From positions 1 through 64,000 of the forward strand of contig NZ_JBAJNS010000001.1 of NCBI RefSeq assembly GCF_037911585.1: a DNA stretch of 64,000 nucleotides, given 5' to 3'. Below are positions 45,769 through 55,412 of the stretch, piece after piece. The notes below the pieces were generated by a model, which was given only the letters and a program-made list of their open reading frames with translations, did not search any database and was not told the origin of the DNA. The DNA is from Streptomyces sp. GSL17-111 (lineage in GTDB: Bacteria > Actinomycetota > Actinomycetes > Streptomycetales > Streptomycetaceae). The position numbers and the translations under genes are program-made. Numbering within the stretch: the first letter of the stretch is position 1; each line of letters begins with the position of its first letter.

Positions 45769-47605
45769 GTGGAATTCCGTGTGCTGGGGCCGGTGGACGC
45801 GGTGGACGACCACGGGCACCGCAGACCGGTGACCGCTCCCATGCTGCGTGCGCTGCTGGCCGCGCTGGCCCTTCGGGCGGGACGTCCCGTGCCCGCCGAG
45901 GAACTCGCCGACCAGCTGTGGGGGGAGCAGCTGCCCGCCGATGTCCGCACGACGTTGCGTACGTACGTGATGCGGCTGCGCAAGGTCCTGCCGGGTGACC
46001 CGATCGGGACGGTGCCCGGGGGGTACGTGCTGTCGGCGGAGCCGGAGGACACCGATCTGGGGCGGTTTCGCTCCCTGGTCCTGCGGGCCCGGGAGGTCGC
46101 GCCGGCGGCCCACGCCGAGGCCGCGGCCCTGTTGGGCGAGTCCCTGTCACTGTGGCGTGGCATCCCGCTCGCCGACCTGCCCGACGTACCGTTGCGCACC
46201 GTGCAGCAGCCCCGGCTGGAGGAGCTCCACCTGAGTGCGGCGGAGGAGTTCTACGAGCTGGGACTCGCTCTGGGCCGGCACGAGAGGCTGGTGGACGAGC
46301 TGAGCTCGGTGGCTCGCCGGCACCGGTTGCGTGAGCGGCTGACCCGGCTGCTCATGCTCGCCCTGCACCGCTGCGGCCGCACGGCTGAGGCGCTGACGGT
46401 GTACCAGGAGGCCAGGGCCGAGCTGGTCGCCGAGCTCGCCATCGAGCCGGGAGCCGAGACGCGTGCGCTGGAGCAGGCCATTCTCCGCGACGACCCGGCG
46501 CTCGCGCTCCCGGCGTCCGCCGCCGGGCGGGTGACTGCGGGCGGGCCGTCCGCACCGTTTCCCCCGGGCACCTAGGCCTTCGTCGGACGGGGGATGGAAC
46601 TGGCCCGGCTGCGGGAGCTGCTGACGGGCACGCTCAGCGCACCGGCGGTGTGTCTGATCGACGGGCCGGGGGGCGTGGGCAAGTCCGCGCTCGCCGTCCG
46701 CGCCGCCCACGACGTCGAGGACCACTTCCCCGACGGCCTGTTCTACGTGGATCTGCGGGGCGCCGATCCGCACCGCGCTCCGCTGACGACGGAGGAGGCG
46801 ACACTGGTACTGCTCACGGCGCTCGGCACGGGCACCGAGCAGGTGCCCGGGGAGCCGGGCGCCGCTCTGCGGCACTATCACGCGCGGCTGTCGGGACGGC
46901 GGACCCTGCTCGTCCTGGACAACGCCAAGGATTCGGCGCAGGTCGCCCCACTGCTGCCGACGGGCCCCGGCAGCGCGGCGGTGGTGACGAGCCGCACGGT
47001 CCTGACCGGCGTCGCACAGGCCCGGCACTTCCACCTGGAGACGCTGAGCACGCCGGACGCGGTCGCTCTCATCAAGGCGGTGTCCGGCCGCCCCGCCGCA
47101 CCCGATGAGCAGCGGGACTGGGAGGATCTCGCCGGGCTGTGCGGCCGGCTGCCGTTGGCGCTGCGCATGATCGCGACGCGCCTGGCGTCCCGGCCCCGGT
47201 GGAGCCCGGCCGACTGGTCCGAGGTGCTGCGTGACGAACGCGGACGGCTGGAGGAGCTGGTCACGAGCGACCTGGACGCCCGGGCCAGCCTGCTGCTGAG
47301 CATCGAGCAGCTCGCGGCGGGGGACGAGGCCGACCGGCGAGCGGCACGGCTGTTCCCCTTGCTGGGCACGACGGCCATCACCACGTACAGCGTGCCGGCC
47401 ACCGCGGCCCTCAGTTCCCGCACGCCGGCCGAGGTACGGGACGCGTTGGAGCGTCTGACGGACGCCCAGATCGCGTCCAGTCCGCGCCCGGGGACCTACG
47501 CGCTGCACGACCTGGTGCGCGCGGCCGCGGTGAGTGAGGCGGCGTCGCTGTCCGCCTCCCATCGGCGGGAGGCGCTGCAGGGGGTGGCCCGGTGGCACGC
47601 CACCC
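45769..47605 (+). pseudogene. Broken AfsR/SARP regulator
   Basis: The frame begins at GTG 45769 (VEFRVLGP) with GGGGGA upstream, followed by the SARP winged helix and BTAD region (LRTYVMRLRKVLPGDP, AVLTVYQEARAELVAELAIEPG-like). At 46573-46575 an in-frame TAG interrupts just before the NB-ARC domain, which continues unshifted: Walker A IDGPGGVGKSALA, Walker B LLVLDNA and GLPLALRMIATRLAS. Past about 47605 the homology ends and no TPR part follows. So there is one nonsense codon and a 3' truncation; the NB-ARC part alone might be expressed from ATG 46594. Confidence 0.8.
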
Positions 47606-47734
47606 GGCACCGGTGCCGGGCCGCAAGGCCTGGTGACCGACCTGCGACGGGCTCCGGCCACGGCCAGGGGCGGCGGCGCGTGGACCACGGTCGTGCACGT
47701 CACACGGCGGGCGCCGGCCCGGTCGGGGCACTAA

Positions 47735-47926
47735 GAGCAGGCGGACGTCGTCCTCGTCCTGGACGCGGCGTACGCCGAGGCGGTCGTCCCGGTGCTGGGG
47801 GCGGCGGCCGGACGGCTGGCCGCGTCGCTGGCGCAGGGCGAGATCGCGCTCTTCCGACGGGACGGGGCGGACGTGCTGCGTCTGGACATCGCACCGTCCG
47901 AGACGGCCCTGCTCATGCCGGGCTGA
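47735..47926 (+). pseudogene. Coding remnant with no start
   Basis: This 63-codon frame, from a TAA at 47732 to a TGA at 47924-47926, has strong GC3 bias and reads DVVLVLDAAYAEAVVPVLGA, ending SETALLMPG. It lacks a start codon near its beginning and its family is not recognised. It appears to be the 3' end of a gene lost together with the AfsR C-terminus. Confidence 0.4.
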
Positions 47927-47951
47927 CCCGGAGCAGGGGCCTCGACGGCGG

Positions 47952-48461
47952 TCAGGTCGCCGTGGAGGTCTCGACGGCGGACTTCAACCGGGCGAGCGTG
48001 GTGCGGATGTTGCGCACGTGGTAGGCGTCGAAGGTCCTGCCTCCGGTGGCCGCCCGGTCGAAGAGGGCCGCGAGGGCGTCGGGCCAGGACCTGCGGTCGT
48101 CGGTCCAGGTCTCGGTGACCTTGGTTCCCTCGGCCACGGGCTCCAGACGGTACTGCCAGGTGGCGATCGCCGCGCGCAGGACGGGGCGGCGCAGCCCGAT
48201 GGCGGTCACCCGGAAGGCGAAGCACTCCCCCGGTTCCGCCGCGGTCACCGTGCAGCGGGTCGTCCAGCGGAACGGGCCGCGCTTGTTGTGGCCGTCGAAG
48301 ACGGTGCCGACGGCGACGGCCTCGGTGCCGGGGCGCAGGGTGGCGCCGGTGTTCTCAGGGCTCCAGCGGCCCATGAGGGTGGGGTCGCTGACGTGGTCGT
48401 AGACGGCGCGGGCGTCGGCGTGGACGACGACGCTCTCGGAGACGGTGAAGCTGCGGGCCAC
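47952..48461 (-). CDS. SRPBCC-family protein
   Basis: The 169-residue protein has the START/polyketide-cyclase-like fold: ARSFTVSESVVVHADARAVYDHVSD and a C-terminal helix with VRNIRTTLARLKSAVE. It probably binds a hydrophobic ligand. GTG 48461 is chosen, with GGAG about eight bases upstream; the open frame to 48620 shows no extra coding signal. Confidence 0.8.
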   Translation of the reverse strand: MARSFTVSESVVVHADARAVYDHVSDPTLMGRWSPENTGATLRPGTEAVAVGTVFDGHNKRGPFRWTTRCTVTAAEPGECFAFRVTAIGLRRPVLRAAIATWQYRLEPVAEGTKVTETWTDDRRSWPDALAALFDRAATGGRTFDAYHVRNIRTTLARLKSAVETSTAT

Positions 48462-48595
48462 GGGGCGCTCCTCGACGGCGGTGTTGCGGTGCGGTGCCTG
48501 GCGACGCACCCTCTCGCGCCGGGCCCGCACCCGGCAAGGACACGGCTCACGTCTGCGGCGGGCGCCCGCGCGGACGCGGCGCCTAGGCTGACGGC

Positions 48596-49123
48596 ATGCG
48601 AACTCCGAGGCGGGCGGCACGCGTCGCCGTACGGGATGCGGACGGTGCGGTCTTCATGTTCCGCTACGACAACGAGGAGGTCGGTGTCCATTGGGCGCTG
48701 CCGGGCGGCGGGCTCGATCCGGGCGAGACGCCGCGTGAGGGGGCCGGGCGGGAGCTGCGTGAGGAGACGGGCTGGGCGGATGTCGAGGCGGGGCCGCTGC
48801 TGTGCACGTGGGAGCACGACTACACGCGTTCGGGTGTGCCGGTCCGGCAGCACGAGCACATCTTCCTCGGGCGCGGCGTGCGGCGGGAGCCGGCGGAGGG
48901 GGTGGCGGCCGCGCACGCCGAGGACGGCATCCTCGGGTGGCGGTGGTGGTCGCCGGGCGCGCTGGCGGAGGCGCGGGAGGCGCTGTGGCCGCCGCAGCTT
49001 CCCGAGCTGCTGGCGGACGTGGAGCGGTCGGGCGGGTGCCGGGGGGTGGATCTGGGCTATGTCCCGAACGGGACGCGGGGCGGCGTCACGGCACCGCCGG
49101 AGGACCCCTGCTCTTTTGTATGA
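48596..49123 (+). CDS. NUDIX hydrolase
   Basis: The 175-residue protein contains a complete Nudix box, GGGLDPGETPREGAGRELREETGW, matching Gx5Ex7REUxEExGU. It should hydrolyse a nucleoside-diphosphate-linked substrate. The start MRTPRRAARVAV is common for the family. It stands alone and upstream of the gntP-like gene. Confidence 0.9.
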   Translation: MRTPRRAARVAVRDADGAVFMFRYDNEEVGVHWALPGGGLDPGETPREGAGRELREETGWADVEAGPLLCTWEHDYTRSGVPVRQHEHIFLGRGVRREPAEGVAAAHAEDGILGWRWWSPGALAEAREALWPPQLPELLADVERSGGCRGVDLGYVPNGTRGGVTAPPEDPCSFV

Positions 49124-49199
49124 CTTTTCATTTCGACATCTTGAATAGGTAGTACCTGTCGAGTAGCTTCCGTTCCGGTCCTCGACAGGGAGAGTTCTC

Positions 49200-50633
49200 A
49201 TGGAAGCAATCGAGCCCGCCTACGGGACGGCGGTCCTGCTGCTGATCGCAGCGGGAGCGGTCGCCCTGCTGCTGTTCCTGATCATGAAGGTGAGGCTCCA
49301 CGCGTTCGTGGCGCTCGTCGGGGTCAGCGTCGTCACGGCGATCGCCGTGGGCTTCCCCCTGGCGGACGTTCCCGACGTGCTGATGTCCGGCTTCGCGGCC
49401 ACCATCGGATCCGTCGCGCTGCTCGTCGCCTTCGGCGTGATGCTCGGCCGGCTGCTGGAGGTGACCGGCGGGGCCCAGGTCCTCGCCGACACCCTGATCG
49501 GCCGGTTCGGGGAGAGCCGGGCGCCGTTCGCCCTGGGGGTGGCGGCGCTGTGCTTCGGGTTCCCCATCTTCTTCGACGCCGGGCTCGTGGTGTTCCTGCC
49601 CATCATCCTGACGGTGGCCCGCCGCTTCGGCGGCTCCCTGCTGCTGTACGCCCTCCCGGCGGCCGGCGCCTTCGCGGCGATGCACGCGATGGTGCCGCCG
49701 CACCCCGGGCCCGTCGCGGCCACCGAACAGCTCGGCGGGGACATCGGCGTCACGCTGCTGATCGGCGCTCCGATCGGGGTGGCCGCGTGGTACGTGGGTG
49801 TCTACCTGGTGTCGCGGTTCCTCGGGCGCCGGGTGTACGTGCCGGTCTCCGACGTCGTCTTCGGCGAGGTGCGCGACGAGCGCGGGCTCACCGGCGCGGA
49901 GCAGGAGGCGGAACAGAAGGACGGCGGGTCCGTGCGACTCGGCCGGACGCCGCCGCGGTTCGGCGTGGTGGCGGCCCTGCTGCTGATCCCGCTCGTCCTG
50001 ATCTCCTTCGACACCGTGCTCAACACCCTGGGCACCGCCGGGGTACTCGACGCGGACGCCGGGGCGGCCGCGTTCATGGGCCTGCTCGGGGCGACTCCGG
50101 TGGCCCTGATGATCACCGTGCTGGTCGCGATCCTCGTCCTGGGCCGGCCGCGCACCTCGATGGCCCACGTCCGCACCATCCTGGACGAGGCACTGGGGCC
50201 GGTCTGCTCGATCATTCTGATCACCGGCGCGGGCGGGATGTTCGGCGGCGTGCTCAGGCTGAGCGGCATCGGCGACGCGCTCAGCTCCTCCCTGTCGGGG
50301 CTGGGCATCTCGCTGATCCTCCAGGCGTTCGTCATCGCGACGCTGCTCAGGGTGGCGCAGGGGTCGGCGACGGTGGCCCTCACGACGACGGGCGGCCTCA
50401 TCGCGGGCGCGGTCGCCGAGGCCGACCTGAGCGATGCGCGGACCGCCCTGCTCGTCGTCGCGATCGCCGCCGGGGCGACGGTCCTGTCCCACGTCAACGA
50501 CTCGGGCTTCTGGCTGGTGAGCCGGTTCTTCGGGATGGACGAGAAGACGACGCTCAAGACCTGGACGGTGATGGAGACGACGCTCGGCCTCTCGGCCTTC
50601 ACCATCGCCGCGGGCCTGTGGGCGGTCCTCTAA
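49200..50633 (+). CDS. gntP: GntP-family gluconate/carboxylate permease
   Basis: The 477-residue protein has about twelve hydrophobic segments with the GntP signatures AAIGSVALLVAFGVMLGRLLE, FGFPIFFDAGLVVFLPI, HAMVPPHPGPVAATEQLG and HVNDSGFWLVSRFFG. It imports gluconate or a related sugar acid. GGGAGA precedes the ATG. No gluconate kinase is adjacent, but a GntR-type regulator lies three kilobases on. Confidence 0.9.
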   Translation: MEAIEPAYGTAVLLLIAAGAVALLLFLIMKVRLHAFVALVGVSVVTAIAVGFPLADVPDVLMSGFAATIGSVALLVAFGVMLGRLLEVTGGAQVLADTLIGRFGESRAPFALGVAALCFGFPIFFDAGLVVFLPIILTVARRFGGSLLLYALPAAGAFAAMHAMVPPHPGPVAATEQLGGDIGVTLLIGAPIGVAAWYVGVYLVSRFLGRRVYVPVSDVVFGEVRDERGLTGAEQEAEQKDGGSVRLGRTPPRFGVVAALLLIPLVLISFDTVLNTLGTAGVLDADAGAAAFMGLLGATPVALMITVLVAILVLGRPRTSMAHVRTILDEALGPVCSIILITGAGGMFGGVLRLSGIGDALSSSLSGLGISLILQAFVIATLLRVAQGSATVALTTTGGLIAGAVAEADLSDARTALLVVAIAAGATVLSHVNDSGFWLVSRFFGMDEKTTLKTWTVMETTLGLSAFTIAAGLWAVL

Positions 50634-50673
50634 CCCTTGACCGGGCCCTTCGATGACGCCGTGCCGGTGTGGG

Positions 50674-51576
50674 TCAGTGCTGTGCGGCAGGGACGCGGCC
50701 CGCGAGTTCGGTGATGAACGTGGCGATCTCGTCGGGGTTCTCCTCGGCCATGAAGTGGCCACTGGTGGTGGCCCGGTAGGTGAGATCCGGCGCCCAGGCG
50801 CGCCAGAGCGCGGACGCGTCGAAACCGAGCTGGGAGCCCCAGTCCTGGGAGATGACGCCGACGGGCATCGTGAGCCGCGCGCCGCGGTCGCGGTCGGCGA
50901 GATCCATGTCGAGGTCGATGCCGGCCGTGGCGCGGTAGTCCGCCACGATCGAGTCGATGGCGGCGATCGAGCTGTCGACGTAGTGGGCGCGCTCCTCGGG
51001 GGTGAAGGTGGTCCCGGCGGGGTCCCAGGCGTCGAGGAAGGAACCGAAGAACTCGGGCGCTACGGCGGCGATCATCTTCTCGGGCAGGCCGGCGGGCTGC
51101 GCCATCAGGTACAGGTGCCAGGCCACCTTGGCGCCCACGCCCTGCAGGACGGCCCAGGTGTCGAGGGTCGGCAGCACGTCGAGGATGCCGAGGTAGTCCA
51201 CCGCGTCGGCGTGGTCGAGTCCGGCGCGGACGGCCACCAGCGCGCCACGGTCGTGTCCGACGAGGCCGAAGTGCTCGTGGCCGAGCTCGTGGGTGATCGC
51301 GACGATGTCGTTGGCCATCGTGCGCTTGGAGTAGGTGTCGGGGTCCTCGGCGGGCGGCTTGCCGCTGGCGCCGTAGCCCCGCAGGTCCGGGACGATCACG
51401 GTGTGGTCGTTCGCGAGTCTCCGGGCGACCCGACGCCACATGTAGTGGGTCTGCGGGAAGCCGTGCAGCAGGACGATCGCCGGGCCGTGGCCGCCGACGG
51501 CGACGTTCAGGTCCACGCCGCCGCTGCCGGTGATCGTGCGGTAGGTGAAGTCGTCGATGGTCAAGGGCGTGGTCAC
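50674..51576 (-). CDS. Alpha/beta hydrolase, epoxide-hydrolase or dehalogenase type
   Basis: The 300-residue protein has the oxyanion motif LLHGFPQTHYMW, DLRGYGASGKP, nucleophile elbow GLVGHDRGALVA (Asp nucleophile), cap domain, and the C-terminal His in TTSGHFMAEENP. The Asp-type elbow fits haloacetate dehalogenases and epoxide hydrolases. The GTG start overlaps the TetR gene's stop (GTGA), so they are co-transcribed. Confidence 0.85.
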   Translation of the reverse strand: MTTPLTIDDFTYRTITGSGGVDLNVAVGGHGPAIVLLHGFPQTHYMWRRVARRLANDHTVIVPDLRGYGASGKPPAEDPDTYSKRTMANDIVAITHELGHEHFGLVGHDRGALVAVRAGLDHADAVDYLGILDVLPTLDTWAVLQGVGAKVAWHLYLMAQPAGLPEKMIAAVAPEFFGSFLDAWDPAGTTFTPEERAHYVDSSIAAIDSIVADYRATAGIDLDMDLADRDRGARLTMPVGVISQDWGSQLGFDASALWRAWAPDLTYRATTSGHFMAEENPDEIATFITELAGRVPAAQH

Positions 51577-52262
51577 GGGTTCTCCCGGGTGTGGTGGGTG
51601 GAACGGGCTTGTGGACGGCCGGAGAAGATCCCGGCGGGCAGGTCGGTCGTGCTGCCGGCGGAGGCGGTGAGGGCGGGGATGATCACGGTGTCCACGAGCG
51701 CGGCCAGGTAGGCGTCATCGACGGCCAGGCCGTTGACACGCCGGAGCAGCAGGGCCGCGCCGACGACCTCCTCGAACGCGAACGGGCTGGCGCCTGACGG
51801 GAGTTCGCCCCGCGCGACCGCGGCGTCCAGAACCGAGGGCGGCAGGCGCGCGCCCGTCGGGCCCACGGACTCCTCGATGGCCTCGCACAGCTCGGGATCC
51901 TCCAGCCCGGCCTGGAGCAGCATGAGCGCCGTACCGCTGTCGGCTGCGGCCATCGTGCGTTCCAACCGCCGGGACAGGATCAACAGGTCCTCGCGAAGGG
52001 TGGCCCCGCGAGGCGACGGAGCCGACGCCTGGCGGGCCGGGCCCGCCTTCACCGCGGCGATCACCATGTCGCGCTTCGACGCCCACCGCCGGTACAGGGT
52101 GGCCTTCGACGTCCGGCAGCGCCGGGCCACCGCCTCGAACGACACCCCCTCGTACCCGTCCTCGGCGAGGATCCCGAGCACCGTCGAGGTGATTCGACGC
52201 TCGAGTTCGGCGTCCCGCGGACGACCGCGAGGCCCTGCGGAACCATCATTACTATACGACAC
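51573..52262 (-). CDS. TetR/AcrR-family regulator
   Basis: The 229-residue protein has the TetR N-terminal helix-turn-helix, GYEGVSFEAVARRCRTSKATLYRRW, and a variable ligand domain. GTG 52262 lies inside a palindromic operator, and no ribosome-binding site is visible, so translation from a leaderless transcript is likely; ATG-like starts further upstream (52316) are in frame but poorly placed. It probably controls itself and the coupled hydrolase. Confidence 0.82.
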   Translation of the reverse strand: MSYSNDGSAGPRGRPRDAELERRITSTVLGILAEDGYEGVSFEAVARRCRTSKATLYRRWASKRDMVIAAVKAGPARQASAPSPRGATLREDLLILSRRLERTMAAADSGTALMLLQAGLEDPELCEAIEESVGPTGARLPPSVLDAAVARGELPSGASPFAFEEVVGAALLLRRVNGLAVDDAYLAALVDTVIIPALTASAGSTTDLPAGIFSGRPQARSTHHTRENP

Positions 52263-52277
52263 GTCCCGTATCGTATA
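52253..52277. promoter_or_regulatory. TetR operator overlapping the start codon
   Basis: TATACGA and TCGTATA form 7-bp arms separated by 11 bases, and an inner ATACG/CGTAT pair adds symmetry. The inner arm includes the GTG start of the TetR gene. The TATACGAT part could also act as its -10 element. Confidence 0.6.
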
Positions 52278-52420
52278 TCGCTCAGGGGTGCTCCGTCGAT
52301 CGACGTGCCAGGTCACCGTGCGTCAGCGAACGGAGAGCCCGGGCGTCGTCCGCACCGCACGGCCGTGGGCATCCGCGCGGCGACGCGTTCCGGCCGGGCG
52401 CCCCCGACCGTGGGCGGCCC

Positions 52421-53122
52421 TCAGGGGGCGAGGACGTCGAGCTCGGCCATGGCCCCGAGGGTGATCTGGCGGGTCAGCTCCTCCGCCCGTGCCGCGTCAC
52501 GGGTGCGGACGGCCTCGGCGACCTGCACGTGCAGGGTGACGGCGTGCGGGTCCGGGTCGGAGAACATGACGTGGTGCTCGGTGCGTCCGGTCAGGACGGC
52601 GGCGACGACGTCGCCGAGGCGGGCGAACATCTCGTTGCGGGAGGCCCGCAGCACGACGCGGTGGAAGGCGACGTCGTGGACGAGGTAGCCGTCGAGCTGC
52701 TGGCCCCGGGAGGTGGCGACCATGCCGAGGGCGTGCTCGGTCAGCTCGGCGCACTCGCTCGGGGTGGCCAGGTCCGCCGCGAGCCGGGCGGCGGCCGGCT
52801 CGACGGCGGAGCGCAGCATCGTGAGGGAGCGCAGCTGGCGCGGGCGGTCGGCGCCCTGCAGGCGCCAGGTGATGACCTGGGGGTCGAAGACGTCCCACTC
52901 CTCGGCGGGCAGCACCGTGACGCCGACGCGGCGCCGCGAGCGGACGAGGTTCATGGACTCCAGCACGCGTATGGCCTCGCGCATCACGGTTCGGGAGACG
53001 TCGAAACGCCGTTCGAGCTCGTCGGTGCGCAGCACGCTTCCTGGCGGGTGATCCCCTCCGGTGATGGCCGGACCGAGCGCGGCGAGCACCCGCGCGTGCA
53101 GCCCTTGCCGCTGATCGTCCAT
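52421..53122 (-). CDS. GntR/FadR-family regulator
   Basis: The 233-residue protein has a GntR winged helix (LRTDELERRFDVSRTVMREAIRVLESMNLV) and a C-terminal FCD domain (LRSAVEPAAARLAADLA, HDVAFHRVVLRASRN). GAGGGAC precedes the ATG. FadR-type regulators of this kind often control sugar-acid genes, so it may regulate the gntP-like permease, which is three genes away; this is inference. Confidence 0.87.
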   Translation of the reverse strand: MDDQRQGLHARVLAALGPAITGGDHPPGSVLRTDELERRFDVSRTVMREAIRVLESMNLVRSRRRVGVTVLPAEEWDVFDPQVITWRLQGADRPRQLRSLTMLRSAVEPAAARLAADLATPSECAELTEHALGMVATSRGQQLDGYLVHDVAFHRVVLRASRNEMFARLGDVVAAVLTGRTEHHVMFSDPDPHAVTLHVQVAEAVRTRDAARAEELTRQITLGAMAELDVLAP

Positions 53123-53290
53123 GTCCCTCAGATTACGGTGCCGGTCGACGCCGGGCGTACACCGCTCACGTCCCCGGCCGGGCCCTCGGCCAGGGCACGT
53201 CCGGGCCGGGACGGAGTGGTGGCGGGCCGTGGGGCCGGGAAGCGCGGCGCGGCGGGTTACGGTGGCACCGGTTCGAGGTACTCACGCGGC

Positions 53291-53947
53291 ATGCTGCTCA
53301 TCCGGCCCCCCGGGGTCTACGCACCGCAGTCCGACACGTGGCTGCTGCGGCACGCCCTGCGCGCGTCGGCGCTCGCCCCCGGCGCCCGTGTCCTGGACCT
53401 GTGCACCGGCACGGGCGTGCTGGCCCTGGCGGCCTCCCGGCTGGGGGCCGCCGACGTGGTCGCGGTCGACAGTGGCCGGCGCGCGGTCACCGCGGCCCGC
53501 TGCAACGCCGGGCTGCGGCGTGCTCCCATGACGGTGCGTCGCGGGGATCTCACCGACGCCGTGCCCGGTTCGTGGTTCGACGTGGTCCTGGCGAACCCGC
53601 CCTACGTCCCCTCCCCCGCCGTCCCCGGCCGTCGCCCGGGAGCGGCCGGACGGCGCTGGAACGGCGGCCCTGACGGGCGGACGGTGATCGATCGCCTGTG
53701 CGCACGGGTGCCGCCCCTGCTGGCGGACGGCGGGGCGTTCCTCATGGTGCACTCCGGGCTGTGCGGCACGGAGGTGACGTTGGGACGACTGCGGGACCAG
53801 GGGCTCAGGCCCTCGGTCGCGGCGCGGTGCACCGTGCCGTTCGGGCCCGAGATGCGGTGCCGGGCCCGGTGGCTGGAGGCCGAGGGTCTCATCGCCCCGG
53901 CTCAGCGCGAGGAGGAACTGGTGGTGATCCGCGGTGACCGGGTCTGA
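53291..53947 (+). CDS. HemK/PrmC-like methyltransferase
   Basis: The 218-residue protein has SAM motif I VLDLCTGTGVLALAASRLG and the catalytic NPPY motif in VLANPPYVPSP, as in HemK2/MTQ2-type N5-glutamine methyltransferases. The start is ATG 53291. Its end overlaps the CDGSH gene by 14 bases, so they are coupled. Confidence 0.85.
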   Translation: MLLIRPPGVYAPQSDTWLLRHALRASALAPGARVLDLCTGTGVLALAASRLGAADVVAVDSGRRAVTAARCNAGLRRAPMTVRRGDLTDAVPGSWFDVVLANPPYVPSPAVPGRRPGAAGRRWNGGPDGRTVIDRLCARVPPLLADGGAFLMVHSGLCGTEVTLGRLRDQGLRPSVAARCTVPFGPEMRCRARWLEAEGLIAPAQREEELVVIRGDRV

Positions 53948-54194
53948 GGAGAGCGCCGGGCCGGGCGCGGGCGGTGCCCGGCCCCGTCGTCGCGTGTTGA
54001 TCGATCCGGAGGGGCCGCTCCTCGTGGAGGGGCCGGTGGAGCTGACCCTGCCGGACGGCCGCACGGTGCGCTCGGAGCGGTTCATGGTCGCCGTGTGCAC
54101 CTGCCGTCGCAGCCGCCGGTACCCGCTGTGCGACACGAGTCACCGCCGACGCACCCGCCCGGGGCGCCGGGCCGGGCCCGAGGACGCGCGGTAG
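53934..54194 (+). CDS. CDGSH-type iron-sulfur protein
   Basis: The 86-residue protein carries CTCRRSRRYPLCDTSH, which matches the CxCxxSx3PxCD(G)SH consensus with Thr in place of Gly. Such proteins bind a [2Fe-2S] cluster via three Cys and one His. The N-terminal half is a beta-strand domain (LIDPEGPLLVEGPVELTLPDG). The GTG start overlaps the upstream gene, and a redox enzyme follows on the other strand. Confidence 0.8.
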   Translation: MTGSEESAGPGAGGARPRRRVLIDPEGPLLVEGPVELTLPDGRTVRSERFMVAVCTCRRSRRYPLCDTSHRRRTRPGRRAGPEDAR

Positions 54195-54207
54195 CGGCGG
54201 GAGCCGC

Positions 54208-55206
54208 TCAGGCCGCGGGCACCTCCTGGAAGGCGCGCCGCAGGGAGGTCTCACCGCGGTCCCAGGACGTCCGCAGGTGGGTGGCGAGGTGCTCCTCGAC
54301 GAGTGAGGTGCTGCGGATGCCGAAGACGACGTCGTCGGCGAGGCCGGGGGAACGGGCGAGGAGGTCGCCGAGCACGTCGCGGCGCATGACCTGTTCGTGG
54401 ACCGCGTCGGCCTCGATGTGCTCGGTGAAGAACCGCACGCAGGCCGGGTCGGCGTCCATCCGGGCGAGGGCGGAGGCCAGCTTCCGGGCGCTGGGCGCGG
54501 TGGAGATCTCCGCGGCGGCGAAGTGGCCGACGAGGCAGCCGCGCAGCGAACGGTGCAGGCCGTACAGGGACATGAGGTTCACGACGGCGAGCGCCGGGGC
54601 GGGCACGCGGTCGAGGTGGCTGAGGTATCCGGCGTCCAGCCCGGCACCGCGCAGGGCGTCGGCGAAGAGCTCGGCGTGGACGTCGGGACCGTGGCCGGCG
54701 CCGAACTCGTCGAACTCCACCGCCACCAGGCTCGCTTTGGCCTGGCCGTCCAGCCGGGGGATGACCCAGGCGTGCGGATCGGCTTCCTTGAGGTGGTACA
54801 CGGAGCGATGGGTGAGGTATTCGCACATCTGCCACCACCGGCCCTCCCGCTCCAGGTAGCCGGCGACGCCGTCGCCGTCCGCGGGCTGCACCAGCAGGCC
54901 CGCCAGGGCGTCGTCGACGGAGCCCCCCGCCGGGACGTCACGACGCAGCGCGGCGAGGAAGCGGTCCTCCAGCGTGGCGCGCAGACGCAGCAGCTCCGCG
55001 TTCCACTCCCAGGCGTCCGAGACGCCCGTGAGGCCGTGGTAGTGCAGTTCGTAGCAGGCGTAGAGGGTCAGGTGCAGATCCTCGCCGTAGGGTGCGAGGC
55101 CGGGCGGCGGTCCGGCGGGGAGCGGGGCGGGCGGTTCGTCGCGCAGGGCGGTGAGGACCGCCTCGCTCAACGCGCCGCGCGGCGCCGGGAGAGGTGCGGG
55201 CGTCAT
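54208..55206 (-). CDS. Iron-containing redox enzyme family protein
   Basis: The 332-residue protein resembles the heme-oxygenase-like diiron family: an N-terminal region, then LYACYELHYHGLTG, HLKEADPHAWVIPRLDG, VEFDEFGAGHGPDVHAELF and RFFTEHIEADAVHEQV, with His and Glu residues fit to hold metal. It ends convergently with the CDGSH gene, separated by 13 bases. ATG 55206 is the chosen start. Confidence 0.8.
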   Translation of the reverse strand: MTPAPLPAPRGALSEAVLTALRDEPPAPLPAGPPPGLAPYGEDLHLTLYACYELHYHGLTGVSDAWEWNAELLRLRATLEDRFLAALRRDVPAGGSVDDALAGLLVQPADGDGVAGYLEREGRWWQMCEYLTHRSVYHLKEADPHAWVIPRLDGQAKASLVAVEFDEFGAGHGPDVHAELFADALRGAGLDAGYLSHLDRVPAPALAVVNLMSLYGLHRSLRGCLVGHFAAAEISTAPSARKLASALARMDADPACVRFFTEHIEADAVHEQVMRRDVLGDLLARSPGLADDVVFGIRSTSLVEEHLATHLRTSWDRGETSLRRAFQEVPAA

Positions 55207-55412
55207 GGTCTCGGCTCCTCCGGGGACGGCGGTCCGGCGTCGGGGACGGCCCACGGTGTTCGTGCGGGTCCGGGTGAGCGGGTGCCCCTTCGGCGGGGAC
55301 CTCACGCGTCCGCACGGCGACCGCACCGGGACACGCCTCCCCGGCGGACCTCGCTGCCCCCGGCCGGCGGGGAGGTGAGGTCGGCCGGGGACCGCGGGGG
55401 CCTGGCGAATCG

